Shown: piece by piece, positions 1-6,667 of the stretch
Numbering within the stretch: the stretch's first letter is position 1
How the letters are laid out: each line of letters opens with the position of its first letter
Source of the DNA: Pseudomonadota bacterium
GTDB taxonomy: Bacteria; Pseudomonadota; Alphaproteobacteria; Rhodospirillales; 2-02-FULL-58-16
DNA: 11,462 nucleotides
Assembly: GCA_022560215.1 (NCBI GenBank)
Contig: JADFTO010000068.1
Coordinates: 1-11,462, forward strand
Reading direction: 5' to 3'
Notes under the pieces: generated by a model
The model's input: only the letters and a program-made list of their open reading frames with translations
What the model was told of the DNA's origin: nothing
Databases searched by the model: none
Translations under genes and position numbers: made by a program

Positions 1-1169
1 GTCTCGCCCAGAACGAAAAACTGCGCGCCAGGCAGGATGCGCAAAAGCGGCAAATCATGAAATTCGTCGATCGTTTCCGCTACAAGGCGACCAAGGCGAA
101 GCAGGCGCAATCGCGCTTGAAAATGCTGGAACGGATGGAACCGATCCCCGAACACCGCGAGGGAGGCACGGTCGCCTTCACCTTTCCCGTGCCGAAACCG
201 GCGCTGGCCTCGCCCCTTTTTACGGCGGAGGATGTTTCGGTCGGCTACGACGGCATGGCGGTGATCGAAAACCTGTCGCTGCGGTTGGACGACGACGACC
301 GCATCGCCTTGATCGGGGCCAACGGCAACGGCAAGTCCACTTTGATAAAGCTGATGGCCGGGCGGCTCGCACCCATGGCGGGGAAGGTTGCCAAGTCGGG
401 CAAGCTGCGTGTCGGTTATTTCGCCCAGCATCAGGCCGACGAACTGGACCTGGCCGCGACGCCCCTGATCGCGATGACGCGCAAACGCCGGCGCGAAACC
501 GTAACCCAGGTGCGTACGCAGTTGGGCCGCTTCGGTTTCGGCCAGGAAAGGGCTGAAACCAAAATCGGCGATCTTTCCGGGGGTGAGAAGGCGCGCCTGT
601 TGTTCGCGTTGATGAGCGCCGAGGCGCCGCACATCCTGCTGCTGGACGAACCGACCAATCATCTCGACGTCGATTCCCGCCAATCGCTCGTGCAGGCGAT
701 CAATGCGTTCAAGGGCGCGGTCATCATCGTCAGCCACGACCCCCACCTGATCGCCCTCACCGCCGACCGTTTCTGGCTGGTCGCCGACGGCGCCGTGACG
801 CCGTTCGACGGCGACATGGACGACTACCGCGCCCTATTGGCAGGCCGTGGCGGAAACGGCGCAAGGGCCGCGACCGGGGTGACGGGAAACGGCAAAAAAG
901 AACGCCGCCGCGAGGCCGCCGAACGGCGCCAAGCGGTTGCCAATCAGAAACGCGAACTGGCGAGTGCCGAAGCCGAGGTCGATAAGCTGGAAGCGAGAAG
1001 GGAAGATATTACCCGCGCCATCGCGACCCCGGCGCTCTATCGGGATCGGGGCGGCGGCGCCAAGCTGATCGTCCTGCAAAAGGAGTTGGGACAGGTGAAA
1101 AAGGACCTGAGCGCGGCGGAGGAACGCTGGGCCGAGGCCCAGGAAAACTGGGACGCGGCCCACCCATGA
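1..1169 (+). CDS. ABC-F family ATPase, C-terminal part (5' end outside the window)
   Basis: This is the second half of an ABC-F protein, a soluble tandem-ATPase family acting on ribosomes (Uup/YheS/EttA relatives). The frame is open from base 3 with no stop, so the ATG at base 57 lies inside the gene. The first residues, rich in Lys, Arg and Gln, are the end of the inter-domain linker. Counting from that ATG, the second nucleotide-binding domain shows Walker A GANGNGKS at 87-94, a Q-loop Gln near 124, signature LSGGEKAR at 173-180, Walker B with DEPTNHLD ending at 204, and H-loop SHD at 226-228. The DEPTNHLD form is typical of ABC-F. There are no membrane segments, which argues against a transporter. 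Residues 280-365 are charged and predicted coiled coil, as in the C-terminal extension of Uup and YheS. The family call is firm, but the subfamily (YheS-like or Uup-like) cannot be fixed without the N-terminal half. Confidence 0.95.
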   Translation, partial: LAQNEKLRARQDAQKRQIMKFVDRFRYKATKAKQAQSRLKMLERMEPIPEHREGGTVAFTFPVPKPALASPLFTAEDVSVGYDGMAVIENLSLRLDDDDRIALIGANGNGKSTLIKLMAGRLAPMAGKVAKSGKLRVGYFAQHQADELDLAATPLIAMTRKRRRETVTQVRTQLGRFGFGQERAETKIGDLSGGEKARLLFALMSAEAPHILLLDEPTNHLDVDSRQSLVQAINAFKGAVIIVSHDPHLIALTADRFWLVADGAVTPFDGDMDDYRALLAGRGGNGARAATGVTGNGKKERRREAAERRQAVANQKRELASAEAEVDKLEARREDITRAIATPALYRDRGGGAKLIVLQKELGQVKKDLSAAEERWAEAQENWDAAHP

Positions 1170-1238
1170 AACCGTCCCCGCCATTCGGCGCCGCTTATGC
1201 AAGGGGCTCCGTTGAATTAGCAGGAGAGGGATGAGTCC

Positions 1239-1886
1239 ATGTATATCCCCAGCGCCTTCCGCGAAGACGAGACGGACGTGTTGCTGGCGGCCATGCGCGA
1301 CATCGGTACTGCCGCCGTCGTCAGCGATGGGCCGGACGGGCTCCTCGCCAGCCACGTGCCGGTCGAGTTGGACCCGGAACCGGCGCCCTTGGGCGCCATC
1401 CGCTGCCATTTCGCCCTGCCCAATTCCCAGGCCCTCGCACTAGCGGAAGGCCGGGAACTGCTGTTCATCTTTCAGGGGCCCCAGGGCTACGTTTCCCCAT
1501 CCTGGTACCCGACGAAGCGGCGGACGGGGAAGGTGGTGCCGACCTTGAACTACGTCGCCGTTCACGCCTACGGAAGGGTGTCCTCCTTCCTGGATGGCGA
1601 CGGACTGAGGGCGCATCTGGCGGCGCTCACCGGGCGCTTCGAGAGCTCGAACGATCCGCCGTGGAAGATCGACGACGCGCCCGCCGAGTACATCGACGCG
1701 ATGTGCCGGGCCATTACCGGCATCCAGGTCCCGCTCACCCGCATCGAGGGCAAATGGAAACTGTCCCAGAACAGGGATAAGGGCGACAGGCGGGGTGTCG
1801 TCAAGGGCCTGAGGGAGCAAGGCGACGCCGCCAGCCTGGCGTTGGCGGACCTGGTCGAAGACGCCATCGACGATGAAGGGGATTGA
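1239..1886 (+). CDS. paiB: PaiB-like FMN-binding split-barrel protein
   Basis: The 215-residue protein matches the PaiB family (FMN-binding negative transcriptional regulator) along its whole length. It has the N-terminal MYIPSAF, the core IFQGPQGYVSPSWYP at 77-91, KVVPTLNY at 98-105 followed by VHAYGRV, and the C-terminal IEGKWKLSQNR at 169-179. The fold is a flavin-reductase-like split barrel. Bacillus subtilis PaiB affects sporulation and protease genes, but most proteobacterial members are untested, so the regulator role is inherited by name only. Residue 103 is Leu where I recall Trp in most homologues. The ATG at 1239 is chosen because it gives the family N-terminus and has a purine-rich AGGAGAGGG at 1222-1230 ahead of it. 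An ATG at 1231 is out of frame. It starts 69 bases after the ABC-F stop and could be co-transcribed. No PaiA acetyltransferase gene is adjacent. Confidence 0.92.
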   Translation: MYIPSAFREDETDVLLAAMRDIGTAAVVSDGPDGLLASHVPVELDPEPAPLGAIRCHFALPNSQALALAEGRELLFIFQGPQGYVSPSWYPTKRRTGKVVPTLNYVAVHAYGRVSSFLDGDGLRAHLAALTGRFESSNDPPWKIDDAPAEYIDAMCRAITGIQVPLTRIEGKWKLSQNRDKGDRRGVVKGLREQGDAASLALADLVEDAIDDEGD

Positions 1887-1907
1887 TGGCCCCCGGCCCG
1901 GCCCTTT

Positions 1908-2225
1908 TCAGTGGTCCTTGCGGCGGATGATGTAGCCGCCATCGCCCATCCCCTCGAAGAACGTGCCGATCTCCACGTGCTGGACGGGTTCGCCCGTCTC
2001 GTCGGGCTCCAGGTTGCGTTCCGCCACGTAGGTGTTGAGGTCCTGCCCGTGCACGAGGACGTGATACCAGGGCTGGTCCCTGGGCGGCCGGGAGCGGGCC
2101 ACGCTTGCGTACCATTCCTCGGTGCCCTGGAAGCCGGGGTCCACGTCGACGATGACGCCCCGGTATTCGAACAGCTTGTGGTGAATCAGCTGGCCGGGTC
2201 GAAATTTGGCGGTGGACGTGGTCAT
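1908..2225 (-). CDS. hspQ: HspQ / YccV-like hemimethylated-DNA-binding domain protein
   Basis: This 105-residue protein is a single YccV-like domain, the same length as E. coli HspQ. Recognisable elements are KFRPGQLIHH (7-16), YRGVIVDVDP (21-30), EEWY (36-39), QPWYHVLV (51-58) and YVAERNLEPD (66-75). In enterobacteria HspQ is a small heat-shock protein first described as binding hemimethylated oriC DNA; it later was shown to act as a specificity factor for Lon-mediated proteolysis. Here the C-terminus after residue 80 differs from the enteric form and resembles what I recall of alphaproteobacterial members, ending in FFEGMGDGGYIIRR. The ATG is preceded by GGGA about nine bases upstream on the minus strand. 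The gene converges on paiB with only 21 bases between the stops and is divergent from the ThDP-enzyme gene, with a 12-bp repeat array between them. Cytoplasmic; no signal peptide. Confidence 0.93.
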   Translation of the reverse strand: MTTSTAKFRPGQLIHHKLFEYRGVIVDVDPGFQGTEEWYASVARSRPPRDQPWYHVLVHGQDLNTYVAERNLEPDETGEPVQHVEIGTFFEGMGDGGYIIRRKDH

Positions 2226-2299
2226 GGCGGTCCCGGCGCATGATTGGAAAAGGCGACAGGGGACTCAATGGTAACCGATTCCTGCCCGATGAGTCCGCA

Positions 2300-2362
2300 G
2301 ACCTTTTCACGGACCATTTCACGGGCCTTTTCACGGACCATTTCACGGACCATTTCACGGAC
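2300..2362. repeat. Five tandem 12-bp direct repeats, consensus GACCWTTTCACG
   Basis: Five consecutive 12-bp units begin at 2300, 2312, 2324, 2336 and 2348, followed by a partial GAC at 2360-2362. The units differ only at the fifth base (T, A, T, A, A) and once at the second base (GG in unit three). The array sits between two divergent genes, about 75 bases from the hspQ ATG at 2225 and 73 bases from the ATG at 2436. It could be a set of binding sites for a regulator or simply a slippage-prone minisatellite. On the minus strand it reads as an open frame encoding Lys-Trp/Arg-Ser-Val repeats, which I take as incidental. Confidence 0.9.
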
Positions 2363-2389
2363 GAGAATTTTGTGTCACTTTAGCCGATC

Positions 2390-2423
2390 TTGGGCAACTG
2401 TTGCTCTCGGATCATAACTTAGG
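2390..2423 (+). promoter_or_regulatory. Possible promoter/operator upstream of the ThDP-enzyme operon
   Basis: A perfect 5-1-5 inverted repeat, GCAAC-T-GTTGC, lies at 2394-2404. It overlaps a weak -35-like TTGGGC (2390-2395), which is followed 18 bases later by ATAACT (2414-2419) as a possible -10. The hexamers match a sigma-70 consensus only partly, so this is a tentative site. The region is less GC-rich than the flanking genes, as expected for a promoter. Confidence 0.3.
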
Positions 2424-2435
2424 CGTATTCCCACC

Positions 2436-4109
2436 ATGTCAACGAACTCTCGCAACGGCGGCCAAATGATCGTCGATTCCCTTTTGGCGCACGGCGCGGA
2501 CAGGGTCTTCTGCGTGCCCGGCGAAAGCCACCTGGAGGTCCTGGACGCGCTCCACGGCGTCCCTGACAAGATCGGCGTCGTCACCTGCCGCCACGAGCAC
2601 GGCGCCGCCAACATGGCCGAGGCCCACGCCAAGCTCACCGGCAGGCCGGGCATCTGCCTGGTGACCAGGGGGCCGGGGGCCTGCAACGCCAGCATCGGCG
2701 TCCATACGGCATTCCAGGATTCGACCCCGATGATCCTGCTCATCGGACAAGTGAGCCGCCCCCATCTCGGGCGCGAGGCCTTCCAGGAAGTTGACTACCG
2801 CCAGATGTTCGCGCCCTTGGCCAAATGGGTGGACCAGATCGAGGAGCCCGGCCAGGCGCCGGACCTCATGGCCCGCGCCTTCCAGACGGCGCTGTCCGAC
2901 CGGCCGGGCCCGGTGGTGCTGTCGCTGCCCGTGGACATGCTGGGCGAGGTCGGCGACGCCAACCCTGTGCCCCCCCGGGAGGTGCGGCGCGCCGCGCCCG
3001 GCCCCGGCGACATGGAACGGCTGCGCGGCCTCCTGGCCGAGGCCCAAAGGCCGGTGATGATGATCGGCGGCGGCGGCTGGGACGACGACGCCCGGGCCGG
3101 CATCGCCGCCTTCGCCGAGGCGGCCGGCCTGCCCACCTGCTGTTCCTTCCGCCGCCACGACCTGATGGACAACACTGATGCCTATTTCGTCGGCGAGATG
3201 GGCACCATTCCCAACCCGTCGCTCATCGCCAGGATCAAGGAGTCCGACCTGTTCATCGTGGTGGGGGCGCGCCTGGGCGAGCTGACCACCCAAGGCTACA
3301 CCCTGATCGACGCCCCCGAGCCCCAACAGAAGCTGGTTCACGTTCACGCGGACGAGAACGAACTGGGGCGCGTCTTCCGGCCCACCCTGGCCATCCATTC
3401 GGGCATGGCCCAGTTCACCGCCGCCGCGGCGGCGGTTAGCGTGAACGGGGACCGGTGGCGCGATTGGGCGGTGAACGCCCGCCGGGATTTCGAGAAGGAC
3501 ACGGCGCCCGGCTCCTACGATGGGGAGCTGGACATGGGCCGGGTGATGGGGCTGCTCAACGAAAGGCTCGACAAAGACGCCATCGTCAGCGTGGACGGCG
3601 GCGCCTTCAGCACCTGGCCCCAGCGCTTCCTCGACTACGGCGGCGGCCGGCGGCTTCTGGGGCCGACCAGCGGGGCCATGGGCTACGCCGTGCCGGCGGC
3701 GGTGGCGGCCCAGATCACGGAGCCGGACCGCATGGCCGTGGCCTTCGTCGGCGACGGCGCCTTCGGCATGACCGGCCAGGAGATCGCGACCGCCGTGCTC
3801 TACGGGGCGCGGCCCCTGGTCCTGGTCGGCAATAACCGCATGTACGGCACCATCCGCATCCACCAGGAGCGCCATCACTCAGGAAGGGTGATCGGCACGG
3901 ACCTGGGCGAGCTTGATTTCGCGGCCCTCGCCCGCGCCTATGGCGCCCATGGCGAAACCGTGGACAAGACGGACGACTTCGAGCCGGCCCTCGAGCGCGC
4001 CATGGCGTCGGGCAAGGCGGCGCTCATCGAGCTCAGGGTGGACCCCGACCTGATCAACACACGCACCACGCTCACCGCCATCCGCCGATCGGCGGCGGGG
4101 AAGGCCTGA
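2436..4109 (+). CDS. ThDP-dependent acetolactate-synthase-like enzyme
   Basis: This 557-residue protein has the three-domain layout of the acetolactate synthase/benzoylformate decarboxylase superfamily. The N-terminal pyrimidine-binding domain (about 8-170) has the catalytic glutamate at Glu54 in CRHEHGAANMAEA. The central domain (about 190-330) contains MMIGGGGW and VVGARLGE. The C-terminal diphosphate-binding domain (about 365-540) has the Mg-ThDP motif from GDG at 439-441 to Asn466-Asn467. It should form or break C-C bonds at a 2-oxo acid, but the substrate cannot be read from the sequence. Glu54 excludes ordinary glyoxylate carboligase, which has Val there, and no ilvH-like small subunit follows, which argues against ilvIH-type acetolactate synthase. 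It is probably the first gene of an operon, with its TGA directly followed by the ATG of the ELM1-family gene. No clear Shine-Dalgarno sequence precedes the ATG at 2436, and the start fits the family N-terminus. Cytoplasmic. Confidence 0.93.
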   Translation: MSTNSRNGGQMIVDSLLAHGADRVFCVPGESHLEVLDALHGVPDKIGVVTCRHEHGAANMAEAHAKLTGRPGICLVTRGPGACNASIGVHTAFQDSTPMILLIGQVSRPHLGREAFQEVDYRQMFAPLAKWVDQIEEPGQAPDLMARAFQTALSDRPGPVVLSLPVDMLGEVGDANPVPPREVRRAAPGPGDMERLRGLLAEAQRPVMMIGGGGWDDDARAGIAAFAEAAGLPTCCSFRRHDLMDNTDAYFVGEMGTIPNPSLIARIKESDLFIVVGARLGELTTQGYTLIDAPEPQQKLVHVHADENELGRVFRPTLAIHSGMAQFTAAAAAVSVNGDRWRDWAVNARRDFEKDTAPGSYDGELDMGRVMGLLNERLDKDAIVSVDGGAFSTWPQRFLDYGGGRRLLGPTSGAMGYAVPAAVAAQITEPDRMAVAFVGDGAFGMTGQEIATAVLYGARPLVLVGNNRMYGTIRIHQERHHSGRVIGTDLGELDFAALARAYGAHGETVDKTDDFEPALERAMASGKAALIELRVDPDLINTRTTLTAIRRSAAGKA

Positions 4110-5066
4110 ATGCCCGTTGTCTGGGCCCTGGTGGACGACCGCGCCGGCCACAGGAGCCAATGCCTGGGCGTGGCCGAGGCCTTGGGCCTCGAATTCGAGG
4201 CCCGGCGGCTGGAATACAGGGCGCGGGCGGGACTGCCCAACGTCCTCCTGGGGGCCACGCTCGGCGGCCTGACCAGCGCCAGCCGCAGGACCCTGGCGCC
4301 TCCCTGGCCCGACCTGGTGATCGCAGCGGGCCGGCGCACCGCGCCCGTGGCCCGGGCCATCAAGAAGGCCAGCGGCGGCGCGGCCAAGCTGGTGCAGCTC
4401 ATGTTCCCGGGCAACGTCGGGGCGGACGAGTTCGACCTTATCGCGGCGCCCAGCCACGACAAGCTGCCCAGGCGGCGCAACCTGTACAGGGCCATCGGCG
4501 CCCCTCACTGGATCACGCGGGCGCGGCTCGACGACGCGGCCGGGGAATGGCGCGAGCACTTCCAGGACCTGCCCCGCCCCAGGATCGCGCTGCTGGTCGG
4601 CGGCAGCACCCGGCGGCGGACCTTCACCGAGGCCCTGGCCCGTGACCTGGCCGGAATCGTCTCGGCCATGGCGGCGGACTCGGGCGGCTCCCTTCTGGTT
4701 TCCACCAGCCGCCGCTCGGCCGGCGCCGCCGAAACCCTGATTTCGGCCCTTCGGGACCCCAAGTACGTCTATCGCTGGGACGACGAGGGCGACAATCCCT
4801 ATTTCGGATTTCTGGCGCTGGCCGACGCTTTCGTGGTCACAGGCGATTCCGTCTCCATGTGCTCCGAGGCCTGCTACGTGACCCGGCCCGTCTACATCTA
4901 CGCCCCCGGGGAATTGTGCGTGCCCAAGCACGCCCGGCTGCACCAGGACCTCTACGACGGGGGCTACGCCCGCCCCTTGTCCGGGAGCCTGGAAAAGTGG
5001 AGCCACCGGTCCCTGGACACCGCGGGCCTTATCGCCGCCGAGATCAGGAAGCGCCTGGGAATCTAA
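4110..5066 (+). CDS. ELM1-family (DUF1022) GT-B-like protein
   Basis: The 318-residue protein matches the mitochondrial-fission ELM1 family (PF06258, formerly DUF1022). Elm1 in plants takes part in mitochondrial division, while the abundant alphaproteobacterial members have no established function. Family landmarks are VDDRAGHRSQ (8-17), LVGGS (162-166), STSRRS (198-203), TGDSVSMCSEA (244-254), RPVYIY (259-264) and the end ARPLSG..EKW..RSLDTAGLIAAEIRKRLG. The two-half arrangement and the DSVSM-SEA region recall nucleotide-sugar-binding GT-B folds, so a glycosyltransferase-like role is plausible but inferred. There is no signal peptide and no membrane segment. Its ATG begins on the base after the upstream TGA, implying translational coupling to the ThDP enzyme. 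The TAA stop lies in the first copy of a 13-bp tandem duplication. Confidence 0.9.
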   Translation: MPVVWALVDDRAGHRSQCLGVAEALGLEFEARRLEYRARAGLPNVLLGATLGGLTSASRRTLAPPWPDLVIAAGRRTAPVARAIKKASGGAAKLVQLMFPGNVGADEFDLIAAPSHDKLPRRRNLYRAIGAPHWITRARLDDAAGEWREHFQDLPRPRIALLVGGSTRRRTFTEALARDLAGIVSAMAADSGGSLLVSTSRRSAGAAETLISALRDPKYVYRWDDEGDNPYFGFLALADAFVVTGDSVSMCSEACYVTRPVYIYAPGELCVPKHARLHQDLYDGGYARPLSGSLEKWSHRSLDTAGLIAAEIRKRLGI

Positions 5067-5079
5067 CCTGGGAATCTAA
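5054..5079 (+). repeat. Exact 13-bp tandem duplication across a stop codon
   Basis: CCTGGGAATCTAA occurs at 5054-5066 and again, without a gap, at 5067-5079. The first copy encodes the last residues and the TAA of the ELM1-family gene. The second copy forms nearly the whole spacer before the GTG start of the methyltransferase. Because 13 is not a multiple of three, the second TAA is in a different frame. Confidence 0.97.
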
Positions 5080-5080
5080 A

Positions 5081-5749
5081 GTGTCCAACCGCACCATTTT
5101 CCTGGACGAGAGGACCTACGATTACCTGCTCGAGGTCTCGCTCGACGAGCCGGGCCTCCTGCGCCGATTGCGCGACGAAACGGCGGAGCTTCCCCAGCAC
5201 AACATGCAGATCGGCCCCGAACAGGGGCAGTTCATGGCCCTGTTGGTCCGCCTCATGGGCGCAAAAAAGGCCCTCGAGATCGGCACCTTCACCGGATACA
5301 GCAGCCTATGCATCGCCCGGGCCCTTCCCCCCGGCGGACGTCTCGTCACCTGCGAGGTGAACGCCGAATGGGCGGACGTGGCGCGGGCGTACTGGGCGGA
5401 GGCGGGCCTGGAGGAGCGCATCGAGCTCCACCTGGCGCCGGCCCGCGATACCCTGGACGCCCTCATCGACGGGGGCGGGGCCGGCACCTTCGACTTCGCC
5501 TTCATCGACGCCGACAAGGCCGGATACGACGCCTACTACGAAAGGGCCCTCACCCTGGTCCGGCCCGGCGGGCTGATCTGCGTCGACAACGTGCTGTGGT
5601 CGGGCGCCGTCGCCGACGCGAGCGTCAAGGACGAGGACACCCGCGCCCTGCGCGCACTCAACCGCAAGATTCACCGTGACCGGCGGGTCGACATCAGCCT
5701 GGTTCCCATCGGGGATGGTCTAACCCTAGCCCGCAAGAAAGACACATAA
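5081..5749 (+). CDS. Class I SAM-dependent O-methyltransferase, caffeoyl-CoA OMT type
   Basis: Read from the GTG at 5081, the protein has 222 residues, close to the usual length of the PF01596 family (cation-dependent O-methyltransferases). SAM motif I is EIGTFTGYSS (66-75). CEVNAEW (91-97) follows, where an acidic residue usually contacts the SAM ribose. FIDADK (141-146, metal-binding Asp143) and CVDNVLW (167-173, Asp169 and Asn170) supply the divalent-cation site. Bacterial members methylate catechol-like hydroxyls, and the substrate here is unknown. The frame stays open upstream to an ATG at 4859, but that would overlap the ELM1 gene by about 200 bases and add residues foreign to the family. 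The GTG gives the typical N-terminus SNRTIFLDERTYDYLL. The Shine-Dalgarno sequence is poor, so translation may depend on coupling to the upstream gene. It is the last gene of the operon. Confidence 0.92.
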   Translation: MSNRTIFLDERTYDYLLEVSLDEPGLLRRLRDETAELPQHNMQIGPEQGQFMALLVRLMGAKKALEIGTFTGYSSLCIARALPPGGRLVTCEVNAEWADVARAYWAEAGLEERIELHLAPARDTLDALIDGGGAGTFDFAFIDADKAGYDAYYERALTLVRPGGLICVDNVLWSGAVADASVKDEDTRALRALNRKIHRDRRVDISLVPIGDGLTLARKKDT

Positions 5750-5791
5750 CTAATTGTTATTTAAGAAATGTCTTTCCAGGAGAGAGACTTT
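5746..5791. terminator. Possible bidirectional terminator between convergent genes
   Basis: An AT-rich inverted repeat, ATAAC-TAATT-GTTAT at 5746-5760, overlaps the methyltransferase stop. It is followed by a hairpin in which GTCTTTC (5770-5776) pairs with GAGAGAC (5782-5788) across a 5-base loop, with one G-U pair. Only a short TTT follows on the plus strand. On the minus strand an A/T-rich run follows. The position between two convergent genes fits termination, but the stem is weak. Confidence 0.4.
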
Positions 5792-5803
5792 CCACGAGAT
5801 GAG

Positions 5804-6613
5804 CTAGGGCTGCTGGGAGACGAACGTCCGGCGCGGCCCGAAATCCCCGATGGGGCTGGTGTAGTCGGCGATTCCCGTGCCCTCCGTCCAGTGGAAGATG
5901 GAGCAGGCCGGCGGCTCCAGCACGAAGCTGGACGCAGCCCCCTGGTTCAAGTCCAAGGACATCTGGAAGACGATGCTCGCCGACGTCGAGGCGATGGTGC
6001 CGCCCCAGCGCACGTGGATGTCCCGGTGCAGGTGGCCCGCGAGCAGCCGCTCGACCGAGGGGTGGCGGCGGACCACGGCTTCCAACGCGGCGGCCCCGGC
6101 GAAGGCGTGCTTGTCCATGAAGCCGAGGCCGGTGACGAAAGGCGGGTGGTGCATGACGATAACGGTGGGCCGGCCGGGCTCTTCGGCCAGGCGGTCCTCC
6201 AGCCACGCCAGGCGGCGGGGACACATCTCGCCGCCGACCGAGCCGGGAATGACGGTGTCGAGCGCGATGAAGCGCAAGGGACGGTCCTCGATGGTGTAGT
6301 GGAGGAACTCTCCGTCCCGGGGCAGGTATCCGAGATCCCCGAAGGTGCCCAGCATCATGTCCCGGTCGTCGTGGTTGCCGGGGATCGCGTAGACCGGCAT
6401 CTCGAGTTCGTCGAGCAGTTCCCTCAAGACCCGGTAGGCCCGTTCGTCGGGCTCGTACACCAGGTCGCCGGTGGCGAGCACCAGGTCGGGCCGGGGATCG
6501 AAGCCGTTCAGGTGGCGGACGGCGGCCTTAAGGGTGGCGACCGAATCCAGCTCGTCCTTGAACAGTTGGCCGTCGCTTTTCAGGTGAAAGTCTGTAATCT
6601 GGGCGAAGATCAT
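5804..6613 (-). CDS. GpdQ/CpdA-like class III metallophosphodiesterase
   Basis: This 269-residue calcineurin-like phosphoesterase has every metal-binding motif of the class III cyclic-nucleotide/glycerophosphodiester phosphodiesterases. These are DFH (Asp8, His10), GD (Asp50), GNHDD (Asn80, His81), MHHPP (His155-His156) and AGHLHRDIH (His194, His196). Spacing and length are very close to Enterobacter GpdQ (Asp8, His10, Asp50, Asn80, His156, His195, His197). It should therefore hydrolyse phosphodiesters with a binuclear metal centre. Whether the substrate is cAMP, glycerophosphodiesters or another diester cannot be told from sequence. No signal peptide is present, so it is cytoplasmic. The ATG at 6613 has GGGGA about 9 bases upstream on the minus strand. 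The gene is divergent from the hydroxypyruvate isomerase-family gene, with 54 bases between the two starts, so promoters may overlap. It converges on the methyltransferase gene. Confidence 0.93.
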   Translation of the reverse strand: MIFAQITDFHLKSDGQLFKDELDSVATLKAAVRHLNGFDPRPDLVLATGDLVYEPDERAYRVLRELLDELEMPVYAIPGNHDDRDMMLGTFGDLGYLPRDGEFLHYTIEDRPLRFIALDTVIPGSVGGEMCPRRLAWLEDRLAEEPGRPTVIVMHHPPFVTGLGFMDKHAFAGAAALEAVVRRHPSVERLLAGHLHRDIHVRWGGTIASTSASIVFQMSLDLNQGAASSFVLEPPACSIFHWTEGTGIADYTSPIGDFGPRRTFVSQQP

Positions 6614-6667
6614 GCCGGTGTCCCCAAGCTAACTTAGGGATGTTTAACCGGGAAACGAGGAAATTCC
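6614..6667. promoter_or_regulatory. Short divergent intergenic region with a TAACTTAGG motif
   Basis: These 54 bases separate two divergent start codons and must hold at least part of both control regions. TAACTTAGG at 6630-6638 also occurs upstream of the ThDP-enzyme gene (2415-2423). GAGG at 6657-6660 lies seven bases before the ATG at 6668 and is the likely ribosome binding site. I cannot identify convincing -35/-10 pairs. Confidence 0.35.

Noticed and set aside
1801..2358. Minus-strand frame starting in the 12-bp repeats with Lys-Trp-Ser-Val repeats
   Set aside because: It overlaps hspQ and paiB in another frame, its start is a GTG inside the repeat, and the remainder is Arg/Pro-rich. 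A repeat-containing peptide is possible but unsupported.
2300..2362. CRISPR array or plasmid replication iterons
   Set aside because: The units are only 12 bp and contiguous without spacers, so this is not CRISPR. No replication initiator gene is nearby, so an origin is not supported.
2439..3878. 479-residue minus-strand open frame opposite the ThDP enzyme
   Set aside because: It is rich in Gly, Ala, His and Val with no recognisable domain, lies fully antisense to a gene with all catalytic motifs, and is the expected by-product of GC-rich third positions.
3879..5006. 375-residue minus-strand frame opposite the ELM1-family gene
   Set aside because: Low-complexity Gly/Ala/Pro/Arg composition, no motif, and the opposite strand encodes a clear conserved family.
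4859..5080. Upstream extension of the methyltransferase to an ATG at 4859
   Set aside because: It would overlap the ELM1-family gene by about 200 bases and add Arg/Pro-rich residues not seen in the family. The GTG at 5081 gives the typical N-terminus.
5768..6637. 289-residue plus-strand frame opposite the phosphodiesterase
   Set aside because: The minus strand carries the complete set of metallophosphoesterase motifs; this frame has none and shows shadow composition.
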